Source: Bacillota bacterium (lineage in GTDB: Bacteria; Bacillota; Clostridia; Christensenellales; Aristaeellaceae). Taken from it: a DNA stretch of 64,000 nt. Both the position numbers and the translations under genes were made by a program. Position 1 is the first letter of the stretch. Every line of letters begins with the position of its first letter. Location: the NCBI GenBank assembly GCA_023404715.1, contig JAEYAR010000117.1, positions 1 through 64,000 of the forward strand, in the 5' to 3' direction. Positions 16,115-24,727 of this stretch are shown in pieces. The notes under the pieces were generated by a model. It made no database searches. It had not been told where the DNA came from and worked only from the letters and a program-made list of their open reading frames with translations.

Positions 16115-17797
16115 TTATTTCTTTTCAACCACCGCAATATGGTAACTAAATCCGCCTATCTCGACAAAAGACAACCGCGCGCTGTGCAGATCGTTCAATG
16201 CGCCCAAGAAACTTCCAAATCCTGTAGTCACCGATCCGTCGAACGTCTCCGGCGCTCCAGAAAAATCCTGAAAAGCTTCCTCCACACTCTCTAAATTTGG
16301 TGGACACAGCGCAAGCTGAACGCTTACCGTATAGTTGCCCGGCGGAAGGGCATACATAGGATGATCGATCTCACATCGCAAGGTCTGGTTACGCTCATTC
16401 TTTATGGGTTTCTCTTTCGTTACTTCCAGCGCATACACCTCCCCCGTATCATCCGCGGTGGCGGACGCTGTCAGCACAAAGTCTTCGGAACTAAACCCCG
16501 TTTCACTCCGGGTATCTGATAGCCGTGGCACATACGTAATCTCGAATCCCACCTTGCGTTGGCCGTTTTGATCTCTCATTCCCTGAAGCTGGTAGCGAAC
16601 CAGCCCTTCCTGCCCTTCGAGTCTATCGACCGCCAAAATGCCATCCGTTCGCTCTTGAACCAGAGGTTGAACATGACCCTGCATGGAGTAACTTGTATTT
16701 GTAAATTCACTTTCGTAGACTTGCGTCGCACATTTCATATTAGGCGACTTGGTAGAAATGACCTCTTTAAGCTTTTCCATTAAGGGTCTTAATTGCTCGC
16801 TCTGCGCCAGCGCTATGATGTAAAAGGGCCTTTTTTTCCAGCCTCGCTGAGCGTCATTGACCGCCAAGGGAACCGTAAAGCGAAGCCCTGCCTCCCAGTC
16901 GAAATAAACAAAATCAAGCAGTGGCGATCCCGAAGGCTGATCACCCCATTCATAATAAACAGTCTCGCTCCCCTGTACTGGTACAAAGCCGGAAAACTCG
17001 CTCTGAACACCCACTATCCCGACAGATAATCCTTGGGAAAAGGCCTGCTTCTGCAGGGCGTTCATAAGTCGTCCTTCGCCCATCTGCAGTTCGCATAAAT
17101 CTCCAATAATGAGCGTAACCGCGTTGGGGGCGATGTTTTCGATGCTCCATGCAATGGGATTATCCTGTATTCCATTTTGTGGATGAAGCAGACCGGTTTT
17201 TGAATAATAGCTCTTCATAAACCGCACCATTCTGCGGTTATGCTGAATTTCGTCTTCATTTTCAAGTTTTACAGCGGTAGGCTGATAGATCATATCGTCG
17301 ATCAAAAAGAAAGAGGGATCCGTAATGGCATCTGCGAAACGCATCTGTGCGGTATATCGCAGTTTTTCCTTATCCTCTTTTGCATCTACCCGATAATATA
17401 TCTGATCCAATCCAGGATAAATAATGGATAGCGCGCTTTCAATGGAAGATATAGTCATCTCAAATGTGCTTAATATCGGCGTATCCACAAAGCCCATCAT
17501 CGATGGTGTGGCCGAAAGCAATAATTCGACGCATTCAGGCTCCACGCTCGGCAGTATTTCATCCGGTACTTTTACGTACTGTTGCTGAGGTTTCGGCACC
17601 TGTAGTGGCCCAACCAGAGTTTCCTCATTCCTCTTTGCATCATCGAATACCTTCGCTTCCCCTTTATACTTGGACGAATACGAGAACGGTCGTACCTCAC
17701 CAGTCGAATCTATAGCTTTACATCCAGTTAATGCGCACATCAAAGCAATCATCAGAAAACAAAGATATGCTCTCCTGCTTCGCAAGTTTGACACCAC
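16115..17797 (-). CDS. Lipoprotein with degenerate von Willebrand A-like domain
   Basis: The start is a GTG six bases after GGAAGGAG. The signal peptide ends in the lipobox ALTGC (Cys26). Residues 89-104 read CVELLLSATPSMMGFV, laid out like the vWA opening strand and metal site, but with Ser-Ala-Thr-Pro-Ser in place of Asp-x-Ser-x-Ser, so metal binding is doubtful. Residues 227-236 (VTLIIGDLCE) resemble the central vWA strand. The C-terminal 180 residues contain two beta-sandwich-like segments. As first gene of the operon it would sit outside the membrane. The vWA call is inferred from pattern and from neighbourhood. Confidence 0.65.
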   Translation of the reverse strand: MVSNLRSRRAYLCFLMIALMCALTGCKAIDSTGEVRPFSYSSKYKGEAKVFDDAKRNEETLVGPLQVPKPQQQYVKVPDEILPSVEPECVELLLSATPSMMGFVDTPILSTFEMTISSIESALSIIYPGLDQIYYRVDAKEDKEKLRYTAQMRFADAITDPSFFLIDDMIYQPTAVKLENEDEIQHNRRMVRFMKSYYSKTGLLHPQNGIQDNPIAWSIENIAPNAVTLIIGDLCELQMGEGRLMNALQKQAFSQGLSVGIVGVQSEFSGFVPVQGSETVYYEWGDQPSGSPLLDFVYFDWEAGLRFTVPLAVNDAQRGWKKRPFYIIALAQSEQLRPLMEKLKEVISTKSPNMKCATQVYESEFTNTSYSMQGHVQPLVQERTDGILAVDRLEGQEGLVRYQLQGMRDQNGQRKVGFEITYVPRLSDTRSETGFSSEDFVLTASATADDTGEVYALEVTKEKPIKNERNQTLRCEIDHPMYALPPGNYTVSVQLALCPPNLESVEEAFQDFSGAPETFDGSVTTGFGSFLGALNDLHSARLSFVEIGGFSYHIAVVEKK

Positions 17798-17959
17798 GCG
17801 CCGCTCCTTCCTCCATCTACCGATTTATATCTCACATAGCGCAACCATTCACCATTATTTTGATTGTAAGCAGCTTCGCCCTGTTCGTCAAACCGATCGT
17901 TGCACAGATTCCGCCATACATTGATTCTCACAAAATTGTTTGGTTTTTTATTCGCATTC

Positions 17960-17988
17960 ATTATACTCAATATTTTAAGCATAGTCAA
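17960..17988 (-). promoter_or_regulatory. Promoter of the tubulin/Hsp70-like operon with direct repeats
   Basis: On the minus strand TTGACT (17983-17988) and TATAAT (17960-17965) are separated by exactly 17 bases. Two GCTTAAA direct repeats with an 18-base period (17992-17998 and 17974-17980) flank the -35 box and are candidate binding sites for the divergent XRE regulator. The predicted leader before the GTG start is about 155 bases and contains no gene I can support. Confidence 0.75.
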
Positions 17989-18024
17989 CAATTTAAGCAG
18001 GTTATACTGATTGCGGTGATTCGC

Positions 18025-18225
18025 ATGATATCGTATGACCCCTTCTTTCAAACCCTGCTCAAAAAGGGCGTAACCGAATATCACCTTATCTTCAAGGAAG
18101 GCGTCTCGGCCAACACGCTCCACCGGATGAAGCATGGGGAAGCTATCAGCACGAAAACGTTGGACGTGCTTTGCTTCATCCTTGATTGTGAAGTGGATGA
18201 AATCATCCGGCATGTCAAGGAATGA
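18025..18225 (+). CDS. Small XRE-family regulator (HTH_26 type)
   Basis: The 66-residue protein, MISYDPFFQTLLKKGVTEYH onward, is a complete single-domain helix-turn-helix of the Cro/CI kind, with the recognition-helix region GVSANTLHRMKHGEAISTKT and the closing LCFILDCEVDEIIRHV. The ATG has GGTGA six bases upstream; an in-frame GTG three codons earlier is possible. A TATACT box lies at 18003-18008. It is divergent from the seven-gene island operon and its promoter overlaps that operon's -35 region, so it is likely the local repressor. It has a strong terminator behind it. Confidence 0.85.
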   Translation: MISYDPFFQTLLKKGVTEYHLIFKEGVSANTLHRMKHGEAISTKTLDVLCFILDCEVDEIIRHVKE

Positions 18226-18254
18226 ACGCGCCCATATCCTCAAGAAAGACAGTA

Positions 18255-18297
18255 AAAAAACGCAGGATCATCCGTTCAAAAACGATCCTGCGTTTTC
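18255..18297 (+). terminator. Terminator after XRE gene
   Basis: AAAAACGCAGGATC and GATCCTGCGTTTT arms of 13-14 bp enclose a loop of about 14 bases. The A-run and T-run on the two sides make it usable in both directions. It closes the right side of the island. Confidence 0.85.
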
Positions 18298-18374
18298 TCT
18301 ATTCACATATGCGCCTATCGCAAAGCGCGGTCAGCGCTTATCTCAAGCGCTCCGTTCCTTCATTTTGCTCCGCG

Positions 18375-19532
18375 TTAGAACGCCCCCTCCAGCACGTTCC
18401 GCGCGTCCGCGCTGCCGCTGAGGATGTCCGGCAGCTCCGCCATCCAGGTGTAGAAGCCGTCTCCGCCCACGTCCATCAGGGATTTTACCATTACCGGTGC
18501 GCTCTGCGTCATGCTGCCCGCGCTCTCCAGCAGCCTGCCGCTGAAGGAGTAGGCGAGCTTACCGGCGACCTCGCCGCTCGTCATGTACTTGACGAGCGAC
18601 ACAGCGGCTTCCCGGCGCGCGTCGTTGTTCCAGGCCGCCCGGGTGATGTAGCAGCCGATCGTCGCGCTGCCGACCAGCGCGCCCTCGACCGCGCCCTCGC
18701 CGTAGACCGGCAGCGGCAGCACGAGGGTCTTTTCCATCTGCTCGGCGGGCAGTGAGGCGCCCAGCCATTCGCCGTCCACGCGCATCGCGGCTTCATGCTC
18801 GATGAAACGGCGCGATGCCTCGTCGTCCGCGATCGTCAGCGAATCAGAACCGAACGCGCCCGCCGCGTACAGCTCCTTTAACATGTCCATGCCGCGCGAA
18901 TAGGCGGCGGGCACGCCCTGTTTCGGGTCGGCCATGTGGTCCTCCGGCGTGCCGGCGGAGAGCACCGCGCTGTCCACCAGGTCGTGCGGCCAGTCGCTCA
19001 GCGCGTTCGAGATCGGCGTGACATCCAGCGCCTTCAGCTTGCCCACCGCCTCCATCAGCAGCTGCCAGGTAGTCGGCAGGGCGATGCCGTTGTTTTCAAA
19101 CGTATCGGCGTTCACATAGAGCGCGATCCAGGTGTGGCGCAGCGGCAGGGCATAGATGTTGCCGTCCGACTGCCGGAGGCTTTCCGCCGTAGACGCCTTC
19201 AGCTCCGGATATTTCGCGGCGATCTCAGAGGCCGGCACAAACTGAGAGAGCATGTCGTCCGGAAGGCCCGTCGGGTAGAACACCACGTCCAGCGTTCCGC
19301 CGTTCAGCCCTTCCTTGACGGCGGACATCCAGTTTTCATCCGGCAGGGCGGAGGAATCCTCCACCATGTTACCCGTCTCCTGCTCCCATGCGGCCAGCGC
19401 ATCGACGTAGATCTGCGCCGCAAAGTCATAATCGGAGAATGGGGATGTGGAAGAAACCGTCATCCCGTCCGCCATCGCCCCCGCGGGGAGCAACAGGCAT
19501 AGCGCCATCAGCAGGGAAAGAACCTTTTTCAT
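18375..19532 (-). CDS. Extracellular solute-binding protein (family 1)
   Basis: The product has a signal peptide (MKKVLSLLMALCLLLPAG, cleavage near AMA) without a lipobox cysteine. The 360-residue mature part looks like a sugar-type binding protein: AAWEQETGNMVED, GTLDVVFYPTG, YALPLRHTWIALYVNADTF, MRVDGEWLG. AAAGGAGG precedes the ATG and an extended -10 (TGGTATCAT) lies about 60 bases upstream. No permease or ATPase gene is adjacent. It either uses a transporter elsewhere or acts as a sensor subunit. Its left neighbour across the terminator is the low-GC island. Confidence 0.8.
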   Translation of the reverse strand: MKKVLSLLMALCLLLPAGAMADGMTVSSTSPFSDYDFAAQIYVDALAAWEQETGNMVEDSSALPDENWMSAVKEGLNGGTLDVVFYPTGLPDDMLSQFVPASEIAAKYPELKASTAESLRQSDGNIYALPLRHTWIALYVNADTFENNGIALPTTWQLLMEAVGKLKALDVTPISNALSDWPHDLVDSAVLSAGTPEDHMADPKQGVPAAYSRGMDMLKELYAAGAFGSDSLTIADDEASRRFIEHEAAMRVDGEWLGASLPAEQMEKTLVLPLPVYGEGAVEGALVGSATIGCYITRAAWNNDARREAAVSLVKYMTSGEVAGKLAYSFSGRLLESAGSMTQSAPVMVKSLMDVGGDGFYTWMAELPDILSGSADARNVLEGAF

Positions 19533-19605
19533 CAGTTAGACCTCCTTTTGTCGGCCCTCCGGCCGCTCACGTTTGTCTTCGTCTATGATACCAAGCCCGC
19601 ATGGC

Positions 19606-21015
19606 CTAGAATCCGAGCACAAGCGCCTTTTCCAGCGCCTTCTTGGCCAGCGGCGCAGCTACCTGGCCGCCTGATCCGCCAAACTCCACCACGACCGCCA
19701 CGGCGAGCGGGTGGTCGTCGTCCTGAATAAAGCCCACGTACCACGCGTGCGTGTCGACCGTCTTGTCGTCCGAGGCCTCGGCGCTGCCCGTCTTGCCGCC
19801 CACGCGGTAGCCGTCGATAGCCGCCCGGCGCGCCGTGCCCCCCTTGACCGTGGAGACCATGTAGTCCGCAATGACGGCAGCCACGTCCTCGCTCATGCCC
19901 TTTGAATACACCTTGCTGCCCGCGAGCTTGCGCGTCTGCCCCTGCGGGGTGACGATCGCCCTCAGCAGCCTGGGCTCCATCATGACGCCCTTGTTGGCCA
20001 CGGCGCCGGCGATCATCGCCATGTGCAGCGGCGTTACCAGCACGCGGCCTTGACCCACGCCGGACCAGGCGAGGTCATCCAGGCTTTTTTCGTCGACGGG
20101 GTAGCTGGAGTTGTAGACCACTAGGTCGCGAAAGAGAAAATTATCGTTAAAGCCCATGTTCTGCGCCGTAAGCCCCAGCGTCTGATAGCCCAAGTCCAGC
20201 GCCAGCGAGGCGAAAATGTTGTTGCAGCTGTTGGAAAACGCCTGCACCAGCGTCTGCTCGCCGTGCACCGCCAAGCCCGCGTCGGTGACGACGGACTTGT
20301 CCACCGGCAGCTGGCCCTCGCACAGGAACGAGCGGGATGCCACGTCCGGCAGCGCCGACAGCGCGGAGGCGAGCGTGACGATCTTGAAGACGGAGCCCGG
20401 CGGATACAAGCCCTGCGTGGCCCTGTTCACCAGCGCGCCCGCCGCCTCGTCCCCCAGGGCCTCGTCCATGTTTTCCGGGTCAAAGTCGCCCTTGGAGACC
20501 ATGGCCAGGATGTCGCCCGTCTTGTAGTTGAGCACCACCGCCGCGCCCAGCCTGCCGGAGGGGAACGCCTTGGAGATGGCCTCCGACAGCTCCGCGTTGA
20601 TGGTGAGCTGCACATCGTCGCCACGCTGCTGCTGCCCCTTGATTACGTCCAGTAGTCGTTCCAACACATTTGAGTTAAAGCCTAGCAGGTACTGCGCGTG
20701 GAATGTCTCCACGCCGTTGGCCACCTTAGCCGTGTCGTCGCCGATCACGTGCGAAACCGCCCTGCGCGTTGATTCCCTGTCCGCGTAACGCCGGTTGCCG
20801 TCCGCGTCGGTGTACGCCAGCACCTTCCCCGCCGAATCGGTGACCGTACCGGCGATCACCGTCTGTTTCTTGGAGCTGATGCGCGTGTTGTAGGGGTTAG
20901 CGAACCAGCGCCCGCCGTAAAAGTAGGTCGAATAACAGAAGTAAAGCATCCAGACGGCGAAGAGCCCCAGCAGGGTCAGCGCCACGAGGCGGATATGCCT
21001 TCTCAGCTCCTTCAT
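19606..21015 (-). CDS. pbpA: Class B penicillin-binding protein (PbpA/PBP2-like transpeptidase)
   Basis: A single N-terminal membrane helix (residues 9-27) anchors an extracellular transpeptidase. The catalytic motifs are intact: SVFK (Ser208, Lys211) in YPPGSVFKIVT, SCN (263-265) and KTGSAE (408-413). The 469-residue length, without the long dimerisation domain of FtsI, matches the compact PbpA type that pairs with an FtsW/RodA polymerase. The start is fixed by the ATGA overlap with the FtsW-like stop. It forms peptide cross-links in septal or lateral peptidoglycan. Gene symbol by family resemblance. Confidence 0.9.
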   Translation of the reverse strand: MKELRRHIRLVALTLLGLFAVWMLYFCYSTYFYGGRWFANPYNTRISSKKQTVIAGTVTDSAGKVLAYTDADGNRRYADRESTRRAVSHVIGDDTAKVANGVETFHAQYLLGFNSNVLERLLDVIKGQQQRGDDVQLTINAELSEAISKAFPSGRLGAAVVLNYKTGDILAMVSKGDFDPENMDEALGDEAAGALVNRATQGLYPPGSVFKIVTLASALSALPDVASRSFLCEGQLPVDKSVVTDAGLAVHGEQTLVQAFSNSCNNIFASLALDLGYQTLGLTAQNMGFNDNFLFRDLVVYNSSYPVDEKSLDDLAWSGVGQGRVLVTPLHMAMIAGAVANKGVMMEPRLLRAIVTPQGQTRKLAGSKVYSKGMSEDVAAVIADYMVSTVKGGTARRAAIDGYRVGGKTGSAEASDDKTVDTHAWYVGFIQDDDHPLAVAVVVEFGGSGGQVAAPLAKKALEKALVLGF

Positions 21016-22286
21016 GTGGCCTCCGCCCCCTCCCTGGCGCCGGCCATCTCGATATCCTTTTCCAAGTCCTCCCGCACCCGGGACGAGATGCCCTGGAGAA
21101 AGCCCATCAGGCCCATACACGAGAGCATCGAGGTACCGCCATAGCTGATGAACGGCATCGTAATGCCCGTAAGCGGAATCAGCTTGATCACGCCGCCGAT
21201 GATGACGAACGTCTGTACGCCCAGCAAGGAGGTACAACCCAGCGCCAACAGCGCCAGAAACGAACGGCGCGCGCGCAGCGCGAGCGAAACCCCGCGCATG
21301 AGGATCACCACGTAGACCGCGACCACGCAGATGCCAAAGAGGATGCCGAACTGCTCGCAGATGACCGCGAACACGAAGTCCGTATAGTAAGCGGGGATCA
21401 CGCGCGGCTGCCCGAGGCCGAGGCCTACGCCGACCAGCCCGCCCGAGCCGATCGCGAGCAGCGCTTGAATGATCTGATAGCCCTTGCCCAGCGCGTCCGA
21501 CCAGGGGTTACGCCACATGGCGACGCGCACCTTGACGTGCGCAAACATGTTATAGCCCAGCACGGCGGCGCCCGCGCCCCCGCCCAGGCCCACCACCGTA
21601 AGCGGCACGTTGCCCGAGGCGGCATAGAACAGGATGATCGCCGTAAAGTAATACATCAGGGCCGTGCCCAGGTCGCGCTGGAGCATCAACAGCCCCAGGC
21701 AGCCGCCCGTAAAGATGATGGCGGGCAGCATCTGCAAAAGCGTGCGATGCGCGCTGAAAAAGTAAGCCAGCACGACCAGCAGCATGAGCTTGACGACCTC
21801 CGAAGGTTGGAAGGAGCCCAGCCAAGGCACAGAAACCCAGTTTTTTGCCCCGTCCTGCCAGCTGCCGAACAGGAGCGGCAGCATCAGCAGCCCCAGGCCC
21901 GCAGGGATGATCAGCCAGCACAGCGCCCGCCATGAACGGATGATGCGCACCACAAGGATGCAGACCACCATGACGAGCAGCCCCAGAGCGTAAAACATCG
22001 CCTGCTTTACGCCCCGGTCCGGCACCATGCTGTAGAGGACGACCACGCCTACGCCGCATAAGAAGTTCATGAGCGCCATCAGCAAACGGTCGGAAGGTAA
22101 AAATTTCGGTACGATGATCGTGGAAAACCAGCACAGCGCCGGCATATACAGCGCCAGGGAGATCGCCTGCAGGTCCATGCCGTCCCCGTCCGTATGCAGG
22201 GCGATCAGCAGAAAAGCGAGGATTTCAAAGAGCATGATCGCCGCCACGAGCGAACGGATCGGCGTTTTGACCGGCCTGCGCTTCAT
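21012..22286 (-). CDS. FtsW/RodA/SpoVE-family peptidoglycan polymerase
   Basis: About ten hydrophobic helices cover the 424 residues. Family signatures include GSWQDGAKNWVSVPWLGSFQ, QPSEVVKLMLLVV, QRDLGTALMYYF and the terminal block PLTGITMPFISYGGTSML. It is a SEDS glycosyltransferase that polymerises lipid II and works with the class B PBP encoded next. The ATG at 22286 is preferred over 22292 because AGAGGTGA lies six bases upstream of it. It is coupled to the PBP gene by a 4-base overlap and follows the FHA gene by 24 bases. Confidence 0.92.
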   Translation of the reverse strand: MKRRPVKTPIRSLVAAIMLFEILAFLLIALHTDGDGMDLQAISLALYMPALCWFSTIIVPKFLPSDRLLMALMNFLCGVGVVVLYSMVPDRGVKQAMFYALGLLVMVVCILVVRIIRSWRALCWLIIPAGLGLLMLPLLFGSWQDGAKNWVSVPWLGSFQPSEVVKLMLLVVLAYFFSAHRTLLQMLPAIIFTGGCLGLLMLQRDLGTALMYYFTAIILFYAASGNVPLTVVGLGGGAGAAVLGYNMFAHVKVRVAMWRNPWSDALGKGYQIIQALLAIGSGGLVGVGLGLGQPRVIPAYYTDFVFAVICEQFGILFGICVVAVYVVILMRGVSLALRARRSFLALLALGCTSLLGVQTFVIIGGVIKLIPLTGITMPFISYGGTSMLSCMGLMGFLQGISSRVREDLEKDIEMAGAREGAEAT

Positions 22287-22310
22287 GTTCATTCACCTCT
22301 TCCCTTTATG

Positions 22311-23129
22311 TCAATCATCGCCGTCGCCCCCATAGATAGGGTTGTCGTCCGGCGCGCCGTTCTTGCGCTTTCGTTTGGCCGACTTCGCCACGATCTTCTC
22401 CGTAGCGCTGGCCTTGGCCGGGCGCTTGGGCTTTGTCCCTTGCCCCGGCGCGGGCTTCACGGGCTTACGCCCAGCCGCTACCTTCGCCTGCGGCTTTTTA
22501 GATACCGTCTGGCGAGAGCGCGCAGGCTTTTCGGACGGCTTATCCGCCTCAAATTTCTCCATTGCGGCCTCCGGATCGCCGCTCGCCCTGCGCCTGCGGC
22601 GCGCCGCGCCCTTGACGGGCGGCTTCTTGCCCCGGCTCGCGCGCCGCCTGGCCTCCGGCGTCACGTAGGGCTCGCCGTCCGCGTCGAGCGCGCCGAGCAG
22701 CTCCACGCCTGAAAAGAGGCGCAGTTGCAGGAGCACCTCGCCTACGCAGACCGCAGCGCCGTGCAGCAGCACCGCCTCGTCGCCCGGCCCTACGCGCGCG
22801 CCGTCCGCGAGAAAGCCCCCGGGATCGGCAGGCACCATGTGCAGCCCGTCCTTCTCCAGCCAAAAAATAGCCGCCTTGGCGGGCACGCTGCCATGGTGCA
22901 CGCATACATCACAGGCATTGGCGCTGCCAAGCGTCCCCTCACAGGGGAGGCGTATTTCATCCCCCTCCTCCATCCGGCGGCTCTCGCCGCTCATCACGTA
23001 GAATGATCCGATATAGCCGGCGTCCGGTAGCTTTTGCATGACCTGTCGGCGTAGGTGAAGATCGCGGATTACCCAGCCCAAGGCGCGGTAGACGACCATG
23101 AACGCGAGAAAGATAAACACATATCGCAT
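22311..23129 (-). CDS. Membrane-anchored FHA-domain protein
   Basis: Residues 3-21 form a membrane helix. Residues 55-140 form a forkhead-associated domain: LGSANACDVCVHHGSVPAKAAIF contains the usual Gly, Ser/Asn and His positions, though with Pro-Ala where SxxH is typical. The last 110 residues are a very basic Lys/Arg/Ala/Pro tail ending in an acidic GGDGDD. FHA domains bind phosphothreonine and commonly partner Ser/Thr kinases that control wall synthesis, in keeping with the downstream FtsW and PBP genes. The phosphopeptide loop looks altered, so binding may be weak. The ribosome site is poor. Confidence 0.8.
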   Translation of the reverse strand: MRYVFIFLAFMVVYRALGWVIRDLHLRRQVMQKLPDAGYIGSFYVMSGESRRMEEGDEIRLPCEGTLGSANACDVCVHHGSVPAKAAIFWLEKDGLHMVPADPGGFLADGARVGPGDEAVLLHGAAVCVGEVLLQLRLFSGVELLGALDADGEPYVTPEARRRASRGKKPPVKGAARRRRRASGDPEAAMEKFEADKPSEKPARSRQTVSKKPQAKVAAGRKPVKPAPGQGTKPKRPAKASATEKIVAKSAKRKRKNGAPDDNPIYGGDGDD

Positions 23130-23216
23130 GCTCAGCGATGCGATTTCATACCAAGCTTCAGACAGAGCGTATCGCTCCCTTCAGGGATCTTTAGGCGTGC
23201 GGGAGCACATCCTATT

Positions 23217-23247
23217 CGCTCATTATACCATATCAAACGAATGAGCG
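23217..23247 (-). promoter_or_regulatory. Extended -10 promoter of the FHA-FtsW-PBP operon
   Basis: TGGTATAAT on the minus strand (box 23222-23227) is an extended -10 without an evident -35. CGCTCATT and AATGAGCG form an 8-bp inverted repeat around it (23217-23224 and 23240-23247), a possible operator. Confidence 0.5.
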
Positions 23248-23282
23248 CCTCACAAGCATGCCGCTCAATCGTAAAAATGTCG

Positions 23283-23307
23283 AAAAAAAAGCGGCTTGGC
23301 CCCGCTT
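23283..23307 (-). terminator. Terminator after MATE gene
   Basis: AGCGG and CCGCT arms with a seven-base loop are followed by eight T on the minus strand, some 15 bases beyond the MATE stop. Confidence 0.8.
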
Positions 23308-23323
23308 GCAGCTCGGCGCCGCC

Positions 23324-24607
23324 TTACGGGCGCCTGAGCAGGAAGGCGCCCAGCAAGGCCGTCGCCGCCTCCGCGCATGGGAAGGCGAGCCATACGCCGT
23401 TCATCCCCAGCAGCGCGCCGAGCAGCAGCGTGGCGGGCAGAGCGGCGGCGAACCCGCGCAACAGCATCGTGGCAAAGCCCGCCCGTTCCCGACCGCCGGC
23501 GCTGAAGAACGACGAAAGCACGATGTTCGCGCCCGCAAAGAGGAATCCGGCAAAGTAGATGCGCAGCCCCGGCACGGCCAGCGACGCGAGGGCGGCGTCC
23601 CCATCCCGGTTGAAAGCCGCGGTGATCGGCTCTGCAAACAGGTAGATCGACGCGTACAGCGCTGCCGCCATGAAAAGCGCGATGCGCAGGGCTGCACGGA
23701 GCACGCGGCGCGTCCCTAGCGCGTCCTGCCTGCCGTACCCTTCGCTGACGAGCGGCTGCATGCCCTGCGCGAGGCCGGAAAACAGCGCCGTCGCCACCAG
23801 CGCGATGTTCGCCACAACGCCGTACGCCGCCACGCCGACCGTTCCCGACAGGGCGAGGATCACGCGGTTGGATACCATCAGCAATAGCCCTGTCGAAACC
23901 TCCATGACGAGCGAGGCTAGCCCCGGCGAGGCGGTCGCGGCCATGCGTCTTGCGCAAACACGGCCCCGCGCGGGATGAAAGCCGCATCGGCGTAAGTGGC
24001 GGCTAAGCACCGCCATGCTGACGACGGGCGCGAGCCCCGTCGCGAATGCTGCACCGAACATGCCCAAGCCCAGCGAAAAGATGAACGTGTAGTCGAGCAG
24101 GATGTTGGAAACGCTGCCCGCCAGCATGCCCGCCATAGAAAGCCGCGGCGCGCCGTCGTTGCGCACGAATGCAAGCATCACGTTGTTGAGGATAAAACAG
24201 GGCGAAAAGAACAGAATCGTCCGCAGATAGATTCGCGTCATGTCGTGCGTCTGCGCGTCCGTCCCCAGCAGGCGGCAAAGCGGTTCGACGCCGATAAATC
24301 CCAGCGTAACAAACCCCGCCGAGGTCAAAAGGCCCAGGCGCAGCGCGTCGGTAAATGCTTCGTTCGCCTTCTTTGTATTCCCCTGCGCCCTGAAGACGGC
24401 ATAGCGCGTCGCCCCGCCGATGCCCGTCATCAGCCCCGCGCCGTTGATGACGCTATACACGCTGATCGCCAGGTTCAGCGCAGCCAGCCCGTTTACGCCC
24501 AGCCCTGCTGAGATAAAGAACGTATCCGCCAGGATGTAGCAGGATAGCCCGAGCATGCCAAGGATCTGCCAGGTGACGTAGCGCGCAAACTTTTTCCGAT
24601 CGAACAT
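23324..24607 (-). CDS. MATE-family multidrug/metabolite efflux protein
   Basis: The 427-residue product has about twelve hydrophobic helices in two similar halves, with MATE-like segments SCYILADTFFISAGLGVNGL and, in the second half, GTVGVAAYGVVANIALVATA. MATE proteins export cationic drugs or metabolites using a Na+ or H+ gradient. The start is the ATG after AGGAGGAAC; the upstream open frame is unlikely to be translated. A promoter and a strong hairpin-plus-T-run lie in the leader, suggesting premature termination control. Substrate unknown. Confidence 0.85.
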   Translation of the reverse strand: MFDRKKFARYVTWQILGMLGLSCYILADTFFISAGLGVNGLAALNLAISVYSVINGAGLMTGIGGATRYAVFRAQGNTKKANEAFTDALRLGLLTSAGFVTLGFIGVEPLCRLLGTDAQTHDMTRIYLRTILFFSPCFILNNVMLAFVRNDGAPRLSMAGMLAGSVSNILLDYTFIFSLGLGMFGAAFATGLAPVVSMAVLSRHLRRCGFHPARGRVCARRMAATASPGLASLVMEVSTGLLLMVSNRVILALSGTVGVAAYGVVANIALVATALFSGLAQGMQPLVSEGYGRQDALGTRRVLRAALRIALFMAAALYASIYLFAEPITAAFNRDGDAALASLAVPGLRIYFAGFLFAGANIVLSSFFSAGGRERAGFATMLLRGFAAALPATLLLGALLGMNGVWLAFPCAEAATALLGAFLLRRP

Positions 24608-24619
24608 ATGTTCCTCCTC

Positions 24620-24677
24620 AAAAAAAGCATCCGGCGTTTCACACCTACGAGGCCTAAAGGCGTGAAACCCGAACGCT
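24620..24677 (-). promoter_or_regulatory. Leader terminator/attenuator upstream of the MATE gene
   Basis: On the minus strand AGCGTTCGG-GTTTCAC pairs with GTGAAAC-G-CCGGATGCT (16 pairs with one bulge), followed at once by seven T, then the MATE ribosome site. It lies downstream of a good promoter, so it is inside the MATE leader. It may alternatively be just the terminator of the upstream MntP-like gene. Confidence 0.7.
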
Positions 24678-24727
24678 TCCTTCGCGCCACCCGGCGGCGG
24701 CGCAACAGCATCTATGCGATTGGGGGC

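Noticed and set aside
21016..21237. Long N-terminal extension of the class B PBP
   Set aside because: It lies in the FtsW coding region in another frame. The ATGA overlap and the membrane helix at the start fix the start at 21015.
24493..24711. Arg-rich leader peptide (MLLRRRRVARRKR) in the MATE leader as drug-stalling attenuator
   Set aside because: The idea is attractive, but there is no ribosome site, the start is only about ten bases from the predicted transcript start, and the frame runs far past the MATE start.
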